Of a DNA stretch of 64,000 nt, positions 47,817 to 59,805 are shown piece after piece. A program made the translations under genes and the position numbers. Position 1 is the stretch's first letter; the number at the start of each line of letters is the position of its first letter. Location of the stretch: contig JASJOG010000029.1 in assembly GCA_030142905.1 (NCBI GenBank), positions 1,307,001-1,371,000 on the forward strand, in the 5' to 3' direction. Source of the DNA: Heliopora coerulea (lineage: Eukaryota > Cnidaria > Anthozoa > Scleralcyonacea > Helioporidae). The notes under the pieces were generated by a model. That model was not told where the DNA came from and made no database searches. It saw nothing but the letters and a program-made list of their open reading frames with translations.

Positions 47817-50639
47817 ATGAACAGCCGATGCCAATATTATTTCGCCTTTGGAACGTGCTGCGTTGTAAACAGCTCAAATGATGAATGGGTCATTTAAGGA
47901 AGTTCACATCTAGAATGTTGAATATTTCGTATCTCTTATTGAAAATAACAAAGAAACAATGATAAATAGGCTGAGAATAAACAAATTATGTTATTAGAAA
48001 CCCAGAAATTTTTGGTTACGAGTGTTACATATTTCATCGAAGATACATTTGAAACTAAAAGGAATGTTGTTCGTTATTAAATAATACGGAAGAGCTATAA
48101 GATTGATTAACTGTCAAACCTAATGTTGCGAGCAAACACCCTTACTTTAGAGACGGAAAAGTGGACTGAAATTCAAATTTGGTAAAGTGCTTGCAAGTAA
48201 AACTATACTGGAATATAATACACGCAAAAACAAAACAACTAACGAGATGCCATGTTTAAGCTATCATTTTCTATTTCAAATATAAATTACCAAATGAGCA
48301 AGGGGGGAAATGTAGCATTGATTCTAGGGAATAGGCTAAATCTAGAAGATGAAATTAAGAAAATATCAAAGAAAGAAGTTTGATGAACACATGCATGGGA
48401 TAAATCATTCAGAGTTTGAAAACTAGGTGACCAAATACTATCTTCTGTGACTATTATGAGTGAAATCACCCCAGACTTCCACATTTTAATCAAAATTATT
48501 AGGACCGTTGAAAAATCTGAACACAGGTTTATCAACATTATTTCATTGTAGAGATGGTCAAAAAACTTATTAGAATGACGTTGGCCAGTTTTATATCGAT
48601 GTATAATTTGCAGTATTTAAAGTAGAAATCCAAAAAGCGATCTCAGAACAGGCGTATAGATGCTCTGCCAAACAATCAATTAGATTTAGAACCGGCAGAA
48701 AGAAGGATTTAGTGATTGAGTTAAACCTGCATGCAATAGCATGGTTCTAGAGAAAGAGAAGTTTCTCGCTAATAATGAATTTTGTTTGACTTTATGGTGC
48801 AAAGGGTAACAAGTAACACTACTATGAATATACGAGTTCCATGTGAAGTTATGGTGTCCATAATGTTGACCTTTTGACAAAGCAATGTCATTAATAGCTA
48901 TTTTACTTGACCTCTAACTTGCACTGGCTCAGCCAAGGGGAATATGGAGCGCTGATCATCCTCATCAGTCCCTGGACTATTTTCCAAAATCGGTTATATC
49001 CCATGTTCTCATTTTTAGACATATATAACTACACATGCATTTTTGAGGTGGATGCAAGATCTGGGAGCATACTTCTTGACTACCACGAAAACCTTATATG
49101 ACCTTATACCAAAAGGCAAAATCCTTGCTTCACCGATATGACCGTGGTCTTGTGAACAGCGAGGATTTGATTCCAACCGATCTATTGGAATCTATAAGTT
49201 TACTAAGATCTTTATCAGAGCAAATTTACAAAGAAAATTATTTTGTTACCAGAAATTATCTCCGAATATGGTTTATAAGAATGTTACTTGTTTAAGCAAG
49301 CACATTGAAAGTTCGAATTTCTAAAATTATTGTGTTCTATTGATTGTAGGGACTACCGAACGATGTGGAAGGAGGTAAATAAATCAACTGTTGATAGTTT
49401 TTGATTATCTTACTTAATAAAGCTTTAGAGAACTCATTTTAAATTTGATTTTGAAAACTGAGATCGATTTTTTTCAATCGAAGAATAGTGTAAGTGAAAT
49501 TTGATTGTTTTTGGCCACCAATTGTAGAAATTTTTCGAAAAATATCATGACTGTTAAAGTAACTGATTGTTTCACGAACAAATTTGAAATATTTCGCATG
49601 ATGTTAGCATCTTATCTTCTTCTACTTGAATGTTAACCAACAAGATGAGATTTTTGGTTTATATTTTATACCTTACATTTTTAACTTGTCAACTGGCTAT
49701 AGGATTTAACTAGTGATGCTTTCAAATTTTATAATTGTCTTTCCTGACAATTTATTCTAATATTCTTTCTCAAATCCCCCAGAGTGAGCAAGCAGAAAAA
49801 ATTGCAGAAAAACCAGGAATTTTTGGCAGAGAGTTAAAATTTATCCTGTATTACATGTGCTTACACACGATAACCGAATACTTAATATTTCAATGTCTTC
49901 TTCAAATAAGTCACTGTCTTTGTCTCAATCTCCTCATAATAATAATCAATGGTAGAATATTTATCCAACAGCTTTTATTTCTCTCAATCTAGGATGGAGT
50001 CCACAACTCTGATTTAAGTCATGGAAAAGAAAATAAAAAAACAAAACAAAAATGAAACAAAAGCTGAAAACAAACGAGTAGATAACGTCTCTTGATTGGA
50101 TTGTTTAAATCTTTTTAGCTTTATGTAGAAGTCCAGTAAAATTTTCGTTATTATTGATTTAAATATAGATCTAATTCTAAATGAGCGGAGGACGTCTGTG
50201 CTCGAAATTATGACGGACTTCCACTACCTGGCTTTTGTTACCAGCCTAATCTTCAGTAATAAAAAATTTCTTCAGAAAAACTGCCATGATTTTTTTAGGT
50301 TTTTTACAATTATGCTGAAAACCACATCACTAGACGACGTTCTTTTATAAATAAAGAATACGGCTGTGAGCAGGCTTTAGTACTGACAGGAAAACAGGAG
50401 TGGATGGAATCGACGATTAGGCTTATCTTATATAAATGTCCTCCGCAGTCTTTCCTTATACAATGCATCTCTGATGCAATAACGATGCCTTGAAAAGATT
50501 GACAATTTCAGCATTTCAGGATGATTACCGGTGATTCTATTTTGAAATCGAGGAAAACATAGATGACAAAACCGTTCCTACATTTCAGTATAACCTTAGG
50601 AAAGGAAATCGTATTATATTTCTTGTAGATCATCATCAC
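47817..50639 (+). other. Unassigned sequence; possible 3' UTR and orphan exons
   Basis: The first part may be 3' UTR of the phase-0 gene. An isolated splice-bounded open block with a stop at 49,993-50,055 (DGVHNSDLSHGKEN...) follows a strong acceptor (TTTATTTCTCTCAATCTAG) and could be another terminal exon. A 25-base AG/GT block lies at 49,350-49,374, but its phase does not fit. I do not build a gene from these. Confidence 0.3.
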
Positions 50640-51306
50640 CGGTTACTCATGGAACCTTTTGGTTGTGTATCACCATGAACCATCAGATTACAACAGCATG
50701 TCTTTCTAAAGGCAATCGCGTAATTGTACGAGGAAGGATAATAGCAGCAATGTATTATAATTTAGCCAGTGACGTAATGCTACATAGGAGGGAGTGTGCC
50801 AAAGCTGCTTATAGTGATAAAGTGAATTAAGATCTTAATCTTAATTGAAAGCTGTCTTGTCATAGTGCTCTGCATTGGATATAGATTGAACAAAAAACGA
50901 CAAGTCAAACAGTGTGCCAGTACTTCGTCCAAATTTTCGTACGATTGTTAAGGGGGAAACTGAAAAGTAAGGGGGAAAACTGTAGTTGTATATACAGACT
51001 AATCTATGCTTCGCATCACCACCTTCGATCCGAAGAAGTCATTTACATATAGAGAAGTCAATTGTTCATGAGATATTCTTACTTTTCAATTACTTCATCG
51101 CTGACTACCAAGGAAGTAATTGAACAGTAAATCAGATGATTCAATAGAAGGTAGTGTTTGCGTCGATAAAATTCGTCTGAAACAAAATAGTTTGAATGTC
51201 ATGTCAATAAAATTCGCGTCCTAGTATCTGTTCAATTGTTAGTAGTAAATTTTACCATTGCTGCAAACAAGCTAGCTTCAGTATTTTGTGGTTTTCTTTG
51301 TTTAGT
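50640..51306 (+). other. Segmental duplication block, copy 2, 5' part
   Basis: Colinear with bases about 120-1,720: AATTGTACGAGRAA, CTTCGCATCA, ATCAGATGATTCAAT and CATTGCTGCAAACA occur in the same order. No gene. It ends at the 6-bp target duplication of the long-TIR element. Confidence 0.65.
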
Positions 51307-51312
51307 AATACG

Positions 51313-51687
51313 TATGGCAAGCCATACCTGACAAAAGTGTATCGAGTTTTAATTCACTACACCAGAAATTTAAATCTATAGTCGAAATCCATAAACTGAT
51401 GGTCAAGAAAAGTAATCGTATGGCGAGAAAGTAATCGTAAGCCGAGAAAGTAACCATATGGCGAGATGTCCGACTGTATGTCTGATCAGCGTTCGTTTGT
51501 AGTTAAACAAATATGGCGCCATCTTCACTTGGCCATGAGGAGCTGCGATCCTTTCTCGAATCTGTTAACACAATGTTAAACCAGATTCAGCGTTCGTTGA
51601 CGATCAGTGACCCTATTTGTATAGATCACTGTAAAAACAAGCTTGAGAACTACATCTCAATTTTGGCAGCTATTTCTGCAACTGTTG
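51313..51687 (+). repeat. Left TIR of the long-TIR element (outer part)
   Basis: About 95% identical to the reverse complement of 59,945-60,355. It contains the same ATG-initiated frame (MAPSSLGHEELRSFLE, from 51,513) as the right arm, so the gene's first exon lies within the TIR. Subterminal 19-20 base repeats (GTAATCGTATGGCGAGAAA type) occur three times here (51,409-51,467) and five times in the right arm (60,167-60,262). Confidence 0.85.
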
Positions 51688-51971
51688 GGTCCGGGTCAAA
51701 CGTCGCTCTTCTCATGTGCCGAACCTAATAGTTGTATTAAGTTCGGCAAAAGAGGGACGTTTGACTTGATTTAAGTTCGGCAAAAGGAATTAAGTACGGC
51801 AGACTACATTTGGAGAGACAGGTCATGTCGCATTATGCAACACCGGAGCGACTGCGAGTCAAACGTCGCTCTTCTCATGTGCCGAACCTAATGCATACAT
51901 TTTTGTAATTTATTTTTACCCGAAAATTCAGGCTGAACATGCGTAGTGCAGTTCGTTATGGCATTGTAAAT

Positions 51972-53255
51972 ATGGCGGCTATTAACAAGAAAATACAATA
52001 ATGTGTATCATGCTATCGCGAAACAGAATTTAGATGCATTGATTGTCATATGCCAGTTTGCAATTTATGTTCAATACCCGAACCAGACGAAGAGACAATA
52101 GGATGGGTTGTTGGAAGATGTGTGAGCTACTATCAGCCTTGCTGCGCTAACGAAAATGATGAAAATTCAAGGTAGGTAATGTAGATGCCTGTACAATCTA
52201 AATGCTAGTCATGAATAAAATAATAATTTCTCATGCAGTCTCCCTTAAAGTGTACCTTATGTAAATTTTATTCGACTACTTTAGCTAGCACCCACATATT
52301 AAACAGTGCACACTATGTAAATAGATTTTGTATTCCAACTGATTACTGAAACACAGAACTGAGAATTGGTATCGTTCGTACTAGCTACATCACTTTGCAA
52401 GTTAATACGTTTATATTTTTGGTACATTTAAGTTTCTGTTTTGTATTATATAGAGCACCAAGTATTGTCTTAAGCAAAGATCAAGAAAACCTTGATGCAG
52501 TAGATGAGGATGAAGAAAGTTTTGAGGATGAACAAACGTCATTGCCCCTCACAAAGAAAGGAAAGCAGAAAAGGAAACCTGGCAGAAAAGCTCAGTGTTC
52601 CGACAGTCTTTTCAATGATTTTGTTGATATAGTTGTAAACACTGAATATTACAAAAAGCGATTAATATTCATGAATGTCAAGAATCAAAAAAATGCTGAA
52701 ATATACAAGAAAAAATTTTAAAGGACCTAAAAGCACGAGCAAATAAGAGAGGAGAAAATGTACCATTTACTCCAGCACAGTTACGCACAAAGTTCAAGTA
52801 GGCTGTATCAGAATGCAAGAAAGTTGCACTCACTGTTAAAAAATGCCACAAGGATTAAAAGGGTACAAGATGAGAAGGGTTATGGTTCATGGTTTAACCA
52901 ATTGTACTCCTTGGTTAAGACTGGAGATTCTCGCCAGCCATGGCAAGCGATTGAACCATCAACTATTGATTCATCCAACACAGATGACCTGTCAGAAAGT
53001 TGTACACCATCAACCACACAGCAATGCCCATCTGAATGTGAAAATGAAAAGTCATTATTTGTTCCTGTAAAGAATGCATCCAGGAAAATAAAAGCAGATG
53101 AAACCTTAAAAGATATTTTGGAAGCTATAAAGAACCTGGCAGAGAAAGATCCAATGAAAGATTATATCCAATTTGCACGTGAGGAGGCAGAAAAGTCAAG
53201 ACAACCTGACGCAAGGATGATTGAGCTTATGATGAATTCAGTACAATCCAATTAG
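51972..53255 (+). pseudogene. Harbinger Myb/SANT-like protein, two exons, broken
   Basis: Exon 1 (51,972-52,171) encodes a Cys-rich module, CVSCYRETEFRCIDC then CNLC and CC, after an early TAA. A GTAGGT donor at 52,172 and TATATAG acceptor at 52,453 join in frame to exon 2. Exon 2 has an acidic stretch, a basic KKGKQKRKPGRK, then a SANT-like trihelix region (DSLFNDFVDIVVNTEYYKKR ... GSWFNQLYSLVK) and a C-terminal helix. Damage: stop in exon 1, one-base gain near 52,712, TAG at about 52,800, another A-tract frameshift near 52,840. In this family the protein helps transposase nuclear import and terminus binding. Spacer 53,256-53,900 has no coding content. Confidence 0.75.
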
Positions 53256-53900
53256 TATCAACATCCTATGGCTATGCCATCACCTTTGTCCTATGGATTA
53301 CAATTTCAACCAAGTGACCAAGAATACAATTTAAACAATAACAATGATAGAACTTTTTTTAAGCTATAACAACATTTCCAATACTATAGTTTGTTACTGT
53401 TACACTTGTTTGAGTTAAGAACTAGTAAACAAAATTTTAATTTAGATTGATGTTGGTTCCTAATCGATTTAACTTAAAATCAAAGACTAAAGCTTGCCAT
53501 TTGATTAATGTTTACATACAAAACAGAAACATTTATTTTTCATACTAATTAATGAACTTTTGTTTTAACCCTTTGTTGCATGGGGTTTTCCCATTGACGA
53601 GTAAAATCGTCTGGCTTTAGCCAGAATAAAATAAAAAAATGGACGTTATGCAATAAAGGGTTAAGTAATAGCAAATATACCATTGTTGTCCATACAGAAT
53701 CATTAGCTATTTCACTAATTGGTGTGATGTATTTTAGCAAACAATTCCTTCTCTAACTTTTTGCTGATTGTTTCTCTCACTTTTTCTGCTTGTTTTGACT
53801 TGGGGTTGACAGAATTGCTGTGTGATTTCATCAGCAGAATATCTCAAATAGTATCTCGATCTCTTTTTTCACTAGTCAATGGATCAATGGTCAAATCAAG

Positions 53901-55014
53901 TTAGACTGGAAGGGTATCCTCATGATCTAAACAGACATTATGAAGAACTATGCAGGCAAGGGTGGCCATTTTTACTTCAAAATGGTTTCCTTCCGATTTT
54001 CTAAGCAGAAATCGCCATCGTCCCTTCAGCTGGCCGTAAGCCCCTTCAACCACCATTCTAGCGCGACTCAATCTATAGTTAAAATACCTCTGTTGCTTCG
54101 TTAAAACTGCATTTGAATACGGTTTCATAAGCCACGTCTCCATGGGAAAGGCTGAGTCAGCAAGTAAGAGGGGAGGCACGAAAATACCTTGCTCAAATTG
54201 ACTGAAATCCGGTAAAAACTTTCCTTCTTTAATGTCAGACCACATTGATGTTTATTGAAAAATTACTTCGTCATGCGAATTTCCTGGGAAACCACAACTT
54301 GCCCACAAGAACCTGTATTTTGCGTCCACAATTGCCATTAGAATGACTGAATAAAAGTTCTTGAAATTGTGGCACTCCTTCATTGACTCAGCTCCCCCAG
54401 GTGGGGCATTTAATAGGGATGTGACAGCCATTAACTGCAGCCCAGGTAAAGGGGAACTGCCAAAATTCCTCCATATCTAATATTTTGTTCTTGGAATCTT
54501 GTTCACTGACTGGCATATGGGCAGTAACACATTTTTTCCACATACAAGTTACAATGGCTTCGGCTACATCCCCAACAATTGTAGAAACTGTTGATCGACC
54601 GAGGCCAATCATCTCTGATATAGTGTAAAAATAATCACATCTTCCAAGACGATAGAGATGTAATACCAGACGGCACTCAGGCGAAATGGGTTCTTCAGTA
54701 ACTGTCTTACGTTCCAATTTGTGGCGAATACAAGAAAGAATGAAGTTAAACGTCTTTCTGGATACTCAGAAAGTTTTCTTGAAACGTTCATCAGAGTATG
54801 TGCTCCATACCAAGTTCCACCAACCATTGTTTCGTATCAACCTTCTACAAGAACGCTGCCGAAATTTTGGGTAGTTATTTGAGTGTGAAAGCACTGCGAG
54901 ATTCAAACATGCTTCTAGTACCAATCGTCTTCGCGACGATGCCAATGCAATACTCACATCCAGTAGCTTCCTTCGTTTTTTATGATCATTAGCGATTTTT
55001 TTTTCGCAAAACAC
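53901..55014 (-). pseudogene. PIF/Harbinger DDE transposase, inactivated
   Basis: Minus-strand order: N-terminal WWNLVWSTYSDERFKKTF, then ISPECRLVLHLYRLGRCDYF and GLGRSTVSTIV (HTH-like). The DDE core follows: AAVNGCHIPI, where the first catalytic Asp is Asn, LLADSAFPMETWLMKPY (second Asp) and RARMVVEGAYGQLKGRWRFL (Glu). Breaks: TGA near 54,766, a one-base gain near 54,405, TAA near 54,252. It would have cut and pasted the element at 3-bp A/T-rich sites; this copy cannot. Confidence 0.85.
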
Positions 55015-55375
55015 TTTTTACAGCTGGTAACATCTTAAAAAGTCCTAATTTTCGCGCCAGTTTGTGTCAAACTGTTTGAAAATACTTCATGTAAAAACAC
55101 TAAATTGGATTAGGAGCGACATATTAAGTTCGACGTCTGACTTAACGCCGCTCCACTGTCGATCTAATATCGAATCTAATTGTATTAGGTTCGGCACATG
55201 AGATTACAACACGTCCCAGAGCGTGCCTAAATTACAACACGTCCCAGAGCCAACAAGAGCAGACACAAGGCTCCGCGCTTCATTAGATGCACTGCTCAAC
55301 AGTCTAATTTCTGGTATGAAAAAAGAGCTGGAAAGGTTTTCAGAAGTCGTGGTCATTTGATCTTGTTTGATTCCA

Positions 55376-55965
55376 AGAGTGAAATACATTTTATTCGCAA
55401 TTGACCTACTGAATGGATGTATTTTGACTTGATAGTAGTTTTGCACGACAAAATTGGTATATTTCCTAATTAAAATTGTATGTATATAATGTAGTTCATA
55501 GTTGTATGGGCTTATTTTTGAGTGGGGTTTTATAATTGAAAGGATTTTAAAAGACATGAGTTTTATTCTTCGAGGCTTCTGGTATCACATTACTGTATTA
55601 CTGATAGTATGGAGTGTCTATCACAAGTTAAATGAGCAGATAGAAGAATTCAGACAACTAATAAACTTGCTGCCATCAAAACAAGTATTCTCAAGGAGGG
55701 AATACAAAATTCATATCTCCAAGAGGCCATGTTATCTTAAATTTTATTGTGGGTTTATTGACATTCTGTGCTATTATTAAAGTCATGATGATATTGCCAC
55801 ACTAACACAAAGATAAAAGTAATACCTTGACCACTTATATCAAATTGTCGTTATAGAAATATGAATATACAACCAATTAAGAGCATATACTTGACATGCT
55901 ACAGTTCTTAAATTTACTCATGGTTGACAAAAATGTCAACAATGTCAAGTGTCCTCATAAAATGG
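55376..55965. other. Unassigned interior of the long-TIR element
   Basis: Between the inner end of the left TIR and the stop of the integrase-like gene. A 92-codon ORF at 55,502-55,780 with a hydrophobic stretch has no recognisable motif; AT bias makes it unconvincing. Confidence 0.35.
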
Positions 55966-57294
55966 TCAATGCCATGATTTTCCATCATCAGCAAGGGGGT
56001 AAACATGGCTTTCTAAATGCCTCACCTGGCCTTCTGTAATCTTCACCTCTGAATCAGGTACAATGACATTATTATCAATGACAACATTGGGTACTGGGCC
56101 ATTACAGTCAATTCCATATTCATCAAAGTTAATCAGAGGTGAATCATCTGGAATATTTATCATATTTGTTTGCCATAATGTTGATAGTTGGCTGTCCTCA
56201 AACAATGGTGATTCCTTTGACTTTTGAATTCTTGCAAAGAGGCATTTATATGTGGAAGATAAGCAAATTGAAGAGCAAATAAATGCACTTCATTTTGGGA
56301 ATCAAGCAACATTCTCTCTTGGAGGAGCTCAAAGACATCTTTATAAAGGGCAGATAATACTCTGTTGACTTCTGCCCACAATTGCTCTATACGCTGGTTG
56401 TGAACACTCCTTCCAGCAATAAAACTTCCTCTATTTGCACCTCTGCTAGCACTCATAATAAATCTTGCTACGTCCACGTTTTCCACCCCATGATCACCTA
56501 GCACTCTGGAAGGTAAACCAAATTCCTGAACTCCACTTTCGAACAAGTCCAGAACAGTTGCAGCTCTGTTGTTGGTACAGCATGTAAGATAAACAACTGT
56601 TCGGCTAAAGCCATCCATACAGCCACGTATGACAAACTTCCATGATATCAGCTTGAGGTTGGAGTCAATGTGCCACAAGTAATTAGGACCAGGGTCATTA
56701 TATGCTCGGCGACAGATTGCATACCTTTTCTGCATTCTTCTACCAATTGCATCAACCCTGCTGAGACTTTCTCTCACTCTTGACCTCTGAACATTAATAT
56801 TTCGTCCTTTTAAACTTCCTCTTACATAGCATTCACCACTGTATGGGGTCAGGTAAAGTATCTCTTTAATTTGGTCATCCAAATCACTGTCAGATATCTC
56901 TGTGAAGTTGGACTCGATCCCATACCGTATTTCCACTAATATACGCCGGGGGCGTCTATTAACTTTTGAAGAAATTTGGTGCGGCATGTATTGGAGGGAG
57001 GCGTGTAAAAGAGGGAGGTGTCTATTTTGCAATCAAACTCTTAACAAGCTCTGGAGCAAAAGTATGACAATTTAAGTGTTCCACTACAAAGTTCGCATGC
57101 AAGGCTTCACATCTAAGAACAGGGCAAATTTAAAATGACTCTTGCTTTTATGAAGAATCAAATTACCACAATGGTAGCAGGCTCACTCTAGAGGCAAATC
57201 TTGAAAGTCACATAAATTGGTTCAAAATATTTAGTATTCATCAAAGAAGGCAATACTTGGGGATCGTAAACAAAGAAACTTAGAAACTCTAAAC

Positions 57295-58737
57295 TTAAAA
57301 TTCAACATCCAAATCATCTTCATCTTTATCTTCATCGAGAAGGTGAAAAGATTCTGCTGCTTCTTCCCTGTCCGAATCGGTGATTTCAAACGGGTTTACC
57401 TGCAGCGATGTGTCATCAAGCATTGCTGTTTGGTTATTCAAAAAGGACAAACCAGCTACGCAGGGTGAGCCTGATTTAAAGCAGTGAACTATCTCGTCTT
57501 CACTTCCATCTGTCTTGAGATTTAGACCACAGCTTTTGAAAGACTTCTTAATTAAATCTTCAGATAGGGCATCCCAAGATCCCAGAACCCATTCGACAAC
57601 TTTGCGTCTTGGCGGTGGCTTCATGTTTCCACCAGCTGTGTATTCGAGAACACCATTACTTAGCCAGTCGTCGTAACGATCAGTCAGATGTCCTTTGAAT
57701 GGCTTATTCTATGAAACGTCTGGAGCTTGGATGTACTTCGTACAGCTCCCTGGGACCACAACAGAATCTACTTTGGCCATTTTGAGAGTCTTCCTCACTT
57801 CATTTGTTGTATGGCATTCAAACGAGTCCCATGCAAGCAAGCGACGACGAAACGCAAACTTTCCAATTACCGAGTTAACAAACTGTATAGTCAGTTCTTC
57901 CTTCATCCAGGCATTCGCTGATGAAGCAACACAGCAACGAGCTTTAAATTCGTCATTTAGTGCCTTGGTCTCTCGCTTAGCACCACCAAACACCATAAAA
58001 GGCTTCAATTTTGTGCCGTCGGCTTTGGCTGTCAAACAAAGAGAAACTCTGACTTTCTCATTCCCCGTGGTTTTTAATGGAATGGCCTTTGTCCCAGTAA
58101 CGTCAACTGTGTTCGGAGATACCATATCTGCCCAAACAGCAGTCTCATCCATGGCTATAATAGAGCTAGAATCGTAATTAAATTGACGAGATAATCTTCG
58201 AATTTGTAGCATACATGCCACCAATTTGTCGATCATATGAGATGGATCTTTTTGAGCAGTTGTGGTTTTTCTTCGCAGGGAAAGGCAGTTTCTTTTCATA
58301 AATTTTTCAAGCCAACCACAACTGGCAACAAAACTTGTTTGAGCGGCAGGATCATTGCCAACGCTTTCATCGTGAATTGCTTTTGCCTTTCTCATAATAG
58401 GTTTGCGAGAAACTCTCAACATATTGGCACGACGCTCGTGAATCCAGTTTAAAACATCTTCTTCCAGGTCTAAATTTGTTATTTTTCTGCCTCCACCCTC
58501 GAGTCGCATCTTTTTTGCCCCACCAGATTTTTTCTTTATCTCAGATAGTGCTTCAAACTGTTGACGCCATTCTCTAATTCTTCTCTCGTCCACGTTAAAT
58601 TTCTTGGCAGCACTTCGTCCCGAATTAGCTTGCGCATACTTGACAACCGTCGTTTTAAACTCCACAGTGTACGCTCTTCTTTTGTCGCATTGTGGGCAAG
58701 ACGCTTTCCAATTTTTCTCCATTACCAGATCCTCCAA
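57295..58737 (-). pseudogene. pogo-like DDE transposase, single nonsense codon
   Basis: 480 codons with one stop. An N-terminal HTH (AYTVEFKTTVVKYAQAN ... KKFNVDERRIREWRQQ, residues about 22-58) is followed by a CENP-B/Tc5-type HTH (NWIHERRANMLRVSRKPI ... GWLEKFMKRN, about 95-152). The DDE_1 core carries the catalytic Asp residues in IIAMDETAVW, LLAWDSFECH and QAPDVS; the last two are 35 residues apart, fitting the pogo DDxD pattern. After DVS a TAG stands where the family usually has Trp (then NKPFKG), so one G-to-A change explains it. The acidic C-terminus ends DEDDLDVEF. Otherwise the frame is intact, so loss is recent. Confidence 0.9.
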
Positions 58738-58914
58738 ACTTCACCACTTAACAGTATAATAGATGCTTTAAGCACATTTTCAAGCAATATGATCTGGAGA
58801 CGACACACGACGCTTTAGTGTGAACACATCACATATATGACACACGATTTCCGTTTGGTACGAAATTAGCACTTCGAAGCCGCATTGAATGATTATTTCT
58901 TAAACCTCAAAGTT

Positions 58915-59358
58915 ATGGCAAGGACAAACTATTCGATTCAGTTTCAGCTTTTTTATCAAATTAACTTTGAAACTAATATACGTGGGCGCCATGTTTACAA
59001 CAACGTTTGGACACCAACGAACCGGGAAAGGCTGATTGCAAAACCTGATAATCGACAGGAAGCTTTGGAAATCGACAAACATGCTATTGGAGTTTATCAA
59101 CACGAAAATGATCTTCTTGTGGGTCACGTTCCCATTGAATTGTCCAGTCTAATACACTACTTTCTTGAGGCAGATAAGGGCAACTGTTTGGAACTAAAAG
59201 TCACCAGGAAACGCAAAACGGGAAGTTGGACTGGTAGTTCCAGCCCTATTTATCGCTCTTACAACAAAGAAATCAATTGCAATAACTCTGCACGAAGAAT
59301 TAAAGATGAGGGAAGAAAAACTGCTACACTTCGACTTCAAATACGGGCAAAAGAGTGA
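58915..59358 (+). CDS. HIRAN-like domain protein carried by the pogo element
   Basis: Intact ORF; an upstream in-frame ATG exists at 58,885, but MARTNYSIQF at 58,915 is the likelier start. Residues about 15-95 look like a HIRAN domain: IRGRHVYNNVWTPTNRERL, a D..AIGVY block (IDKHAIGVYQHEND) and VGHVPIELSSLIHYFLE, then a strand and TGxG-like GSWTGSS. HIRAN domains bind DNA ends or damaged DNA in helicases such as HLTF; standalone copies are known in mobile contexts (family knowledge). No catalytic domain is present. It runs divergently from the transposase and lies wholly inside the element's ends. A role in transposition is inference only. The family assignment is by eye. Confidence 0.6.
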   Translation: MARTNYSIQFQLFYQINFETNIRGRHVYNNVWTPTNRERLIAKPDNRQEALEIDKHAIGVYQHENDLLVGHVPIELSSLIHYFLEADKGNCLELKVTRKRKTGSWTGSSSPIYRSYNKEINCNNSARRIKDEGRKTATLRLQIRAKE

Positions 59359-59805
59359 GGATATCAGAAAGACTCCATATTTTAATACAAAAGTTAATTG
59401 TGAATCCATCAAATGAATATTTTTTACACATGTATCTACAAAATTTTTAAAAATATTTTTATGTATAGCGTTTTATGTTGTCTTATTTTCCTGCAATTAT
59501 TCTAATAAAACGCCGCTTTTGGAGGGAGGGCGTTTACTAGAGGGGGCGTGTATTTGAGGGAGGCGTTTATTGTCATTTCTATATAAATTGATGCGGCGTC
59601 TATTAGAAGGCGGCGTGTAATTGAGGCTAGGCGTATATTAGAGGAGATACGGTACTCGATTCTTCTTCAATGAAGGGTTCGTTCAGACTCACCAAGGAAC
59701 TCAGCAATTGTTTTCCAGTTCATTCCTGTCTCTCTCAATGATTCGATCAGAGCTTTAGTTATATTAAAAGCTGGTCTTCCTCCAGTACTAGGCAGGAAAT
59801 CAAAA

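Larger units (their letters stand above)
51696..55202. mobile_element. PIF/Harbinger element inserted in the left TIR
   Basis: Perfect 20-bp inverted ends CTCATGTGCCGAACCTAATA (51,711-51,730) and its complement at 55,183-55,202. A 34-base segment including this end is repeated at 51,696-51,729 and 51,859-51,892, so the left end is doubled. The element has the usual two genes, a Myb/SANT-like DNA-binding protein (+) and a DDE transposase (-), converging. The host sequence at the right junction carries a duplicated ATTACAACACGTCCCAGAGC, so the insertion site was rearranged and the 3-bp target site cannot be read. Confidence 0.85.
56925..59652 (-). mobile_element. pogo/Tigger-like transposon with a second gene
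   Basis: Ends CCGTATTTCCACTAATATACG and, in reverse complement, CCGTATCTCCTCTAATATACG, with TA on both sides (56,923-56,924; 59,653-59,654). The subterminal sequence repeats GGCGTSTATTA/GAGGGAGG motifs. Length is 2,728 bp. It carries a minus-strand transposase and a divergent plus-strand HIRAN-like gene, with about 150-180 bases between their starts. Confidence 0.9.

Noticed and set aside
49350..50055. A second phase-0 gene downstream of 47,816
   Set aside because: The 25-base block and the 49,783 block do not join in frame to the possible terminal exon at 49,993.
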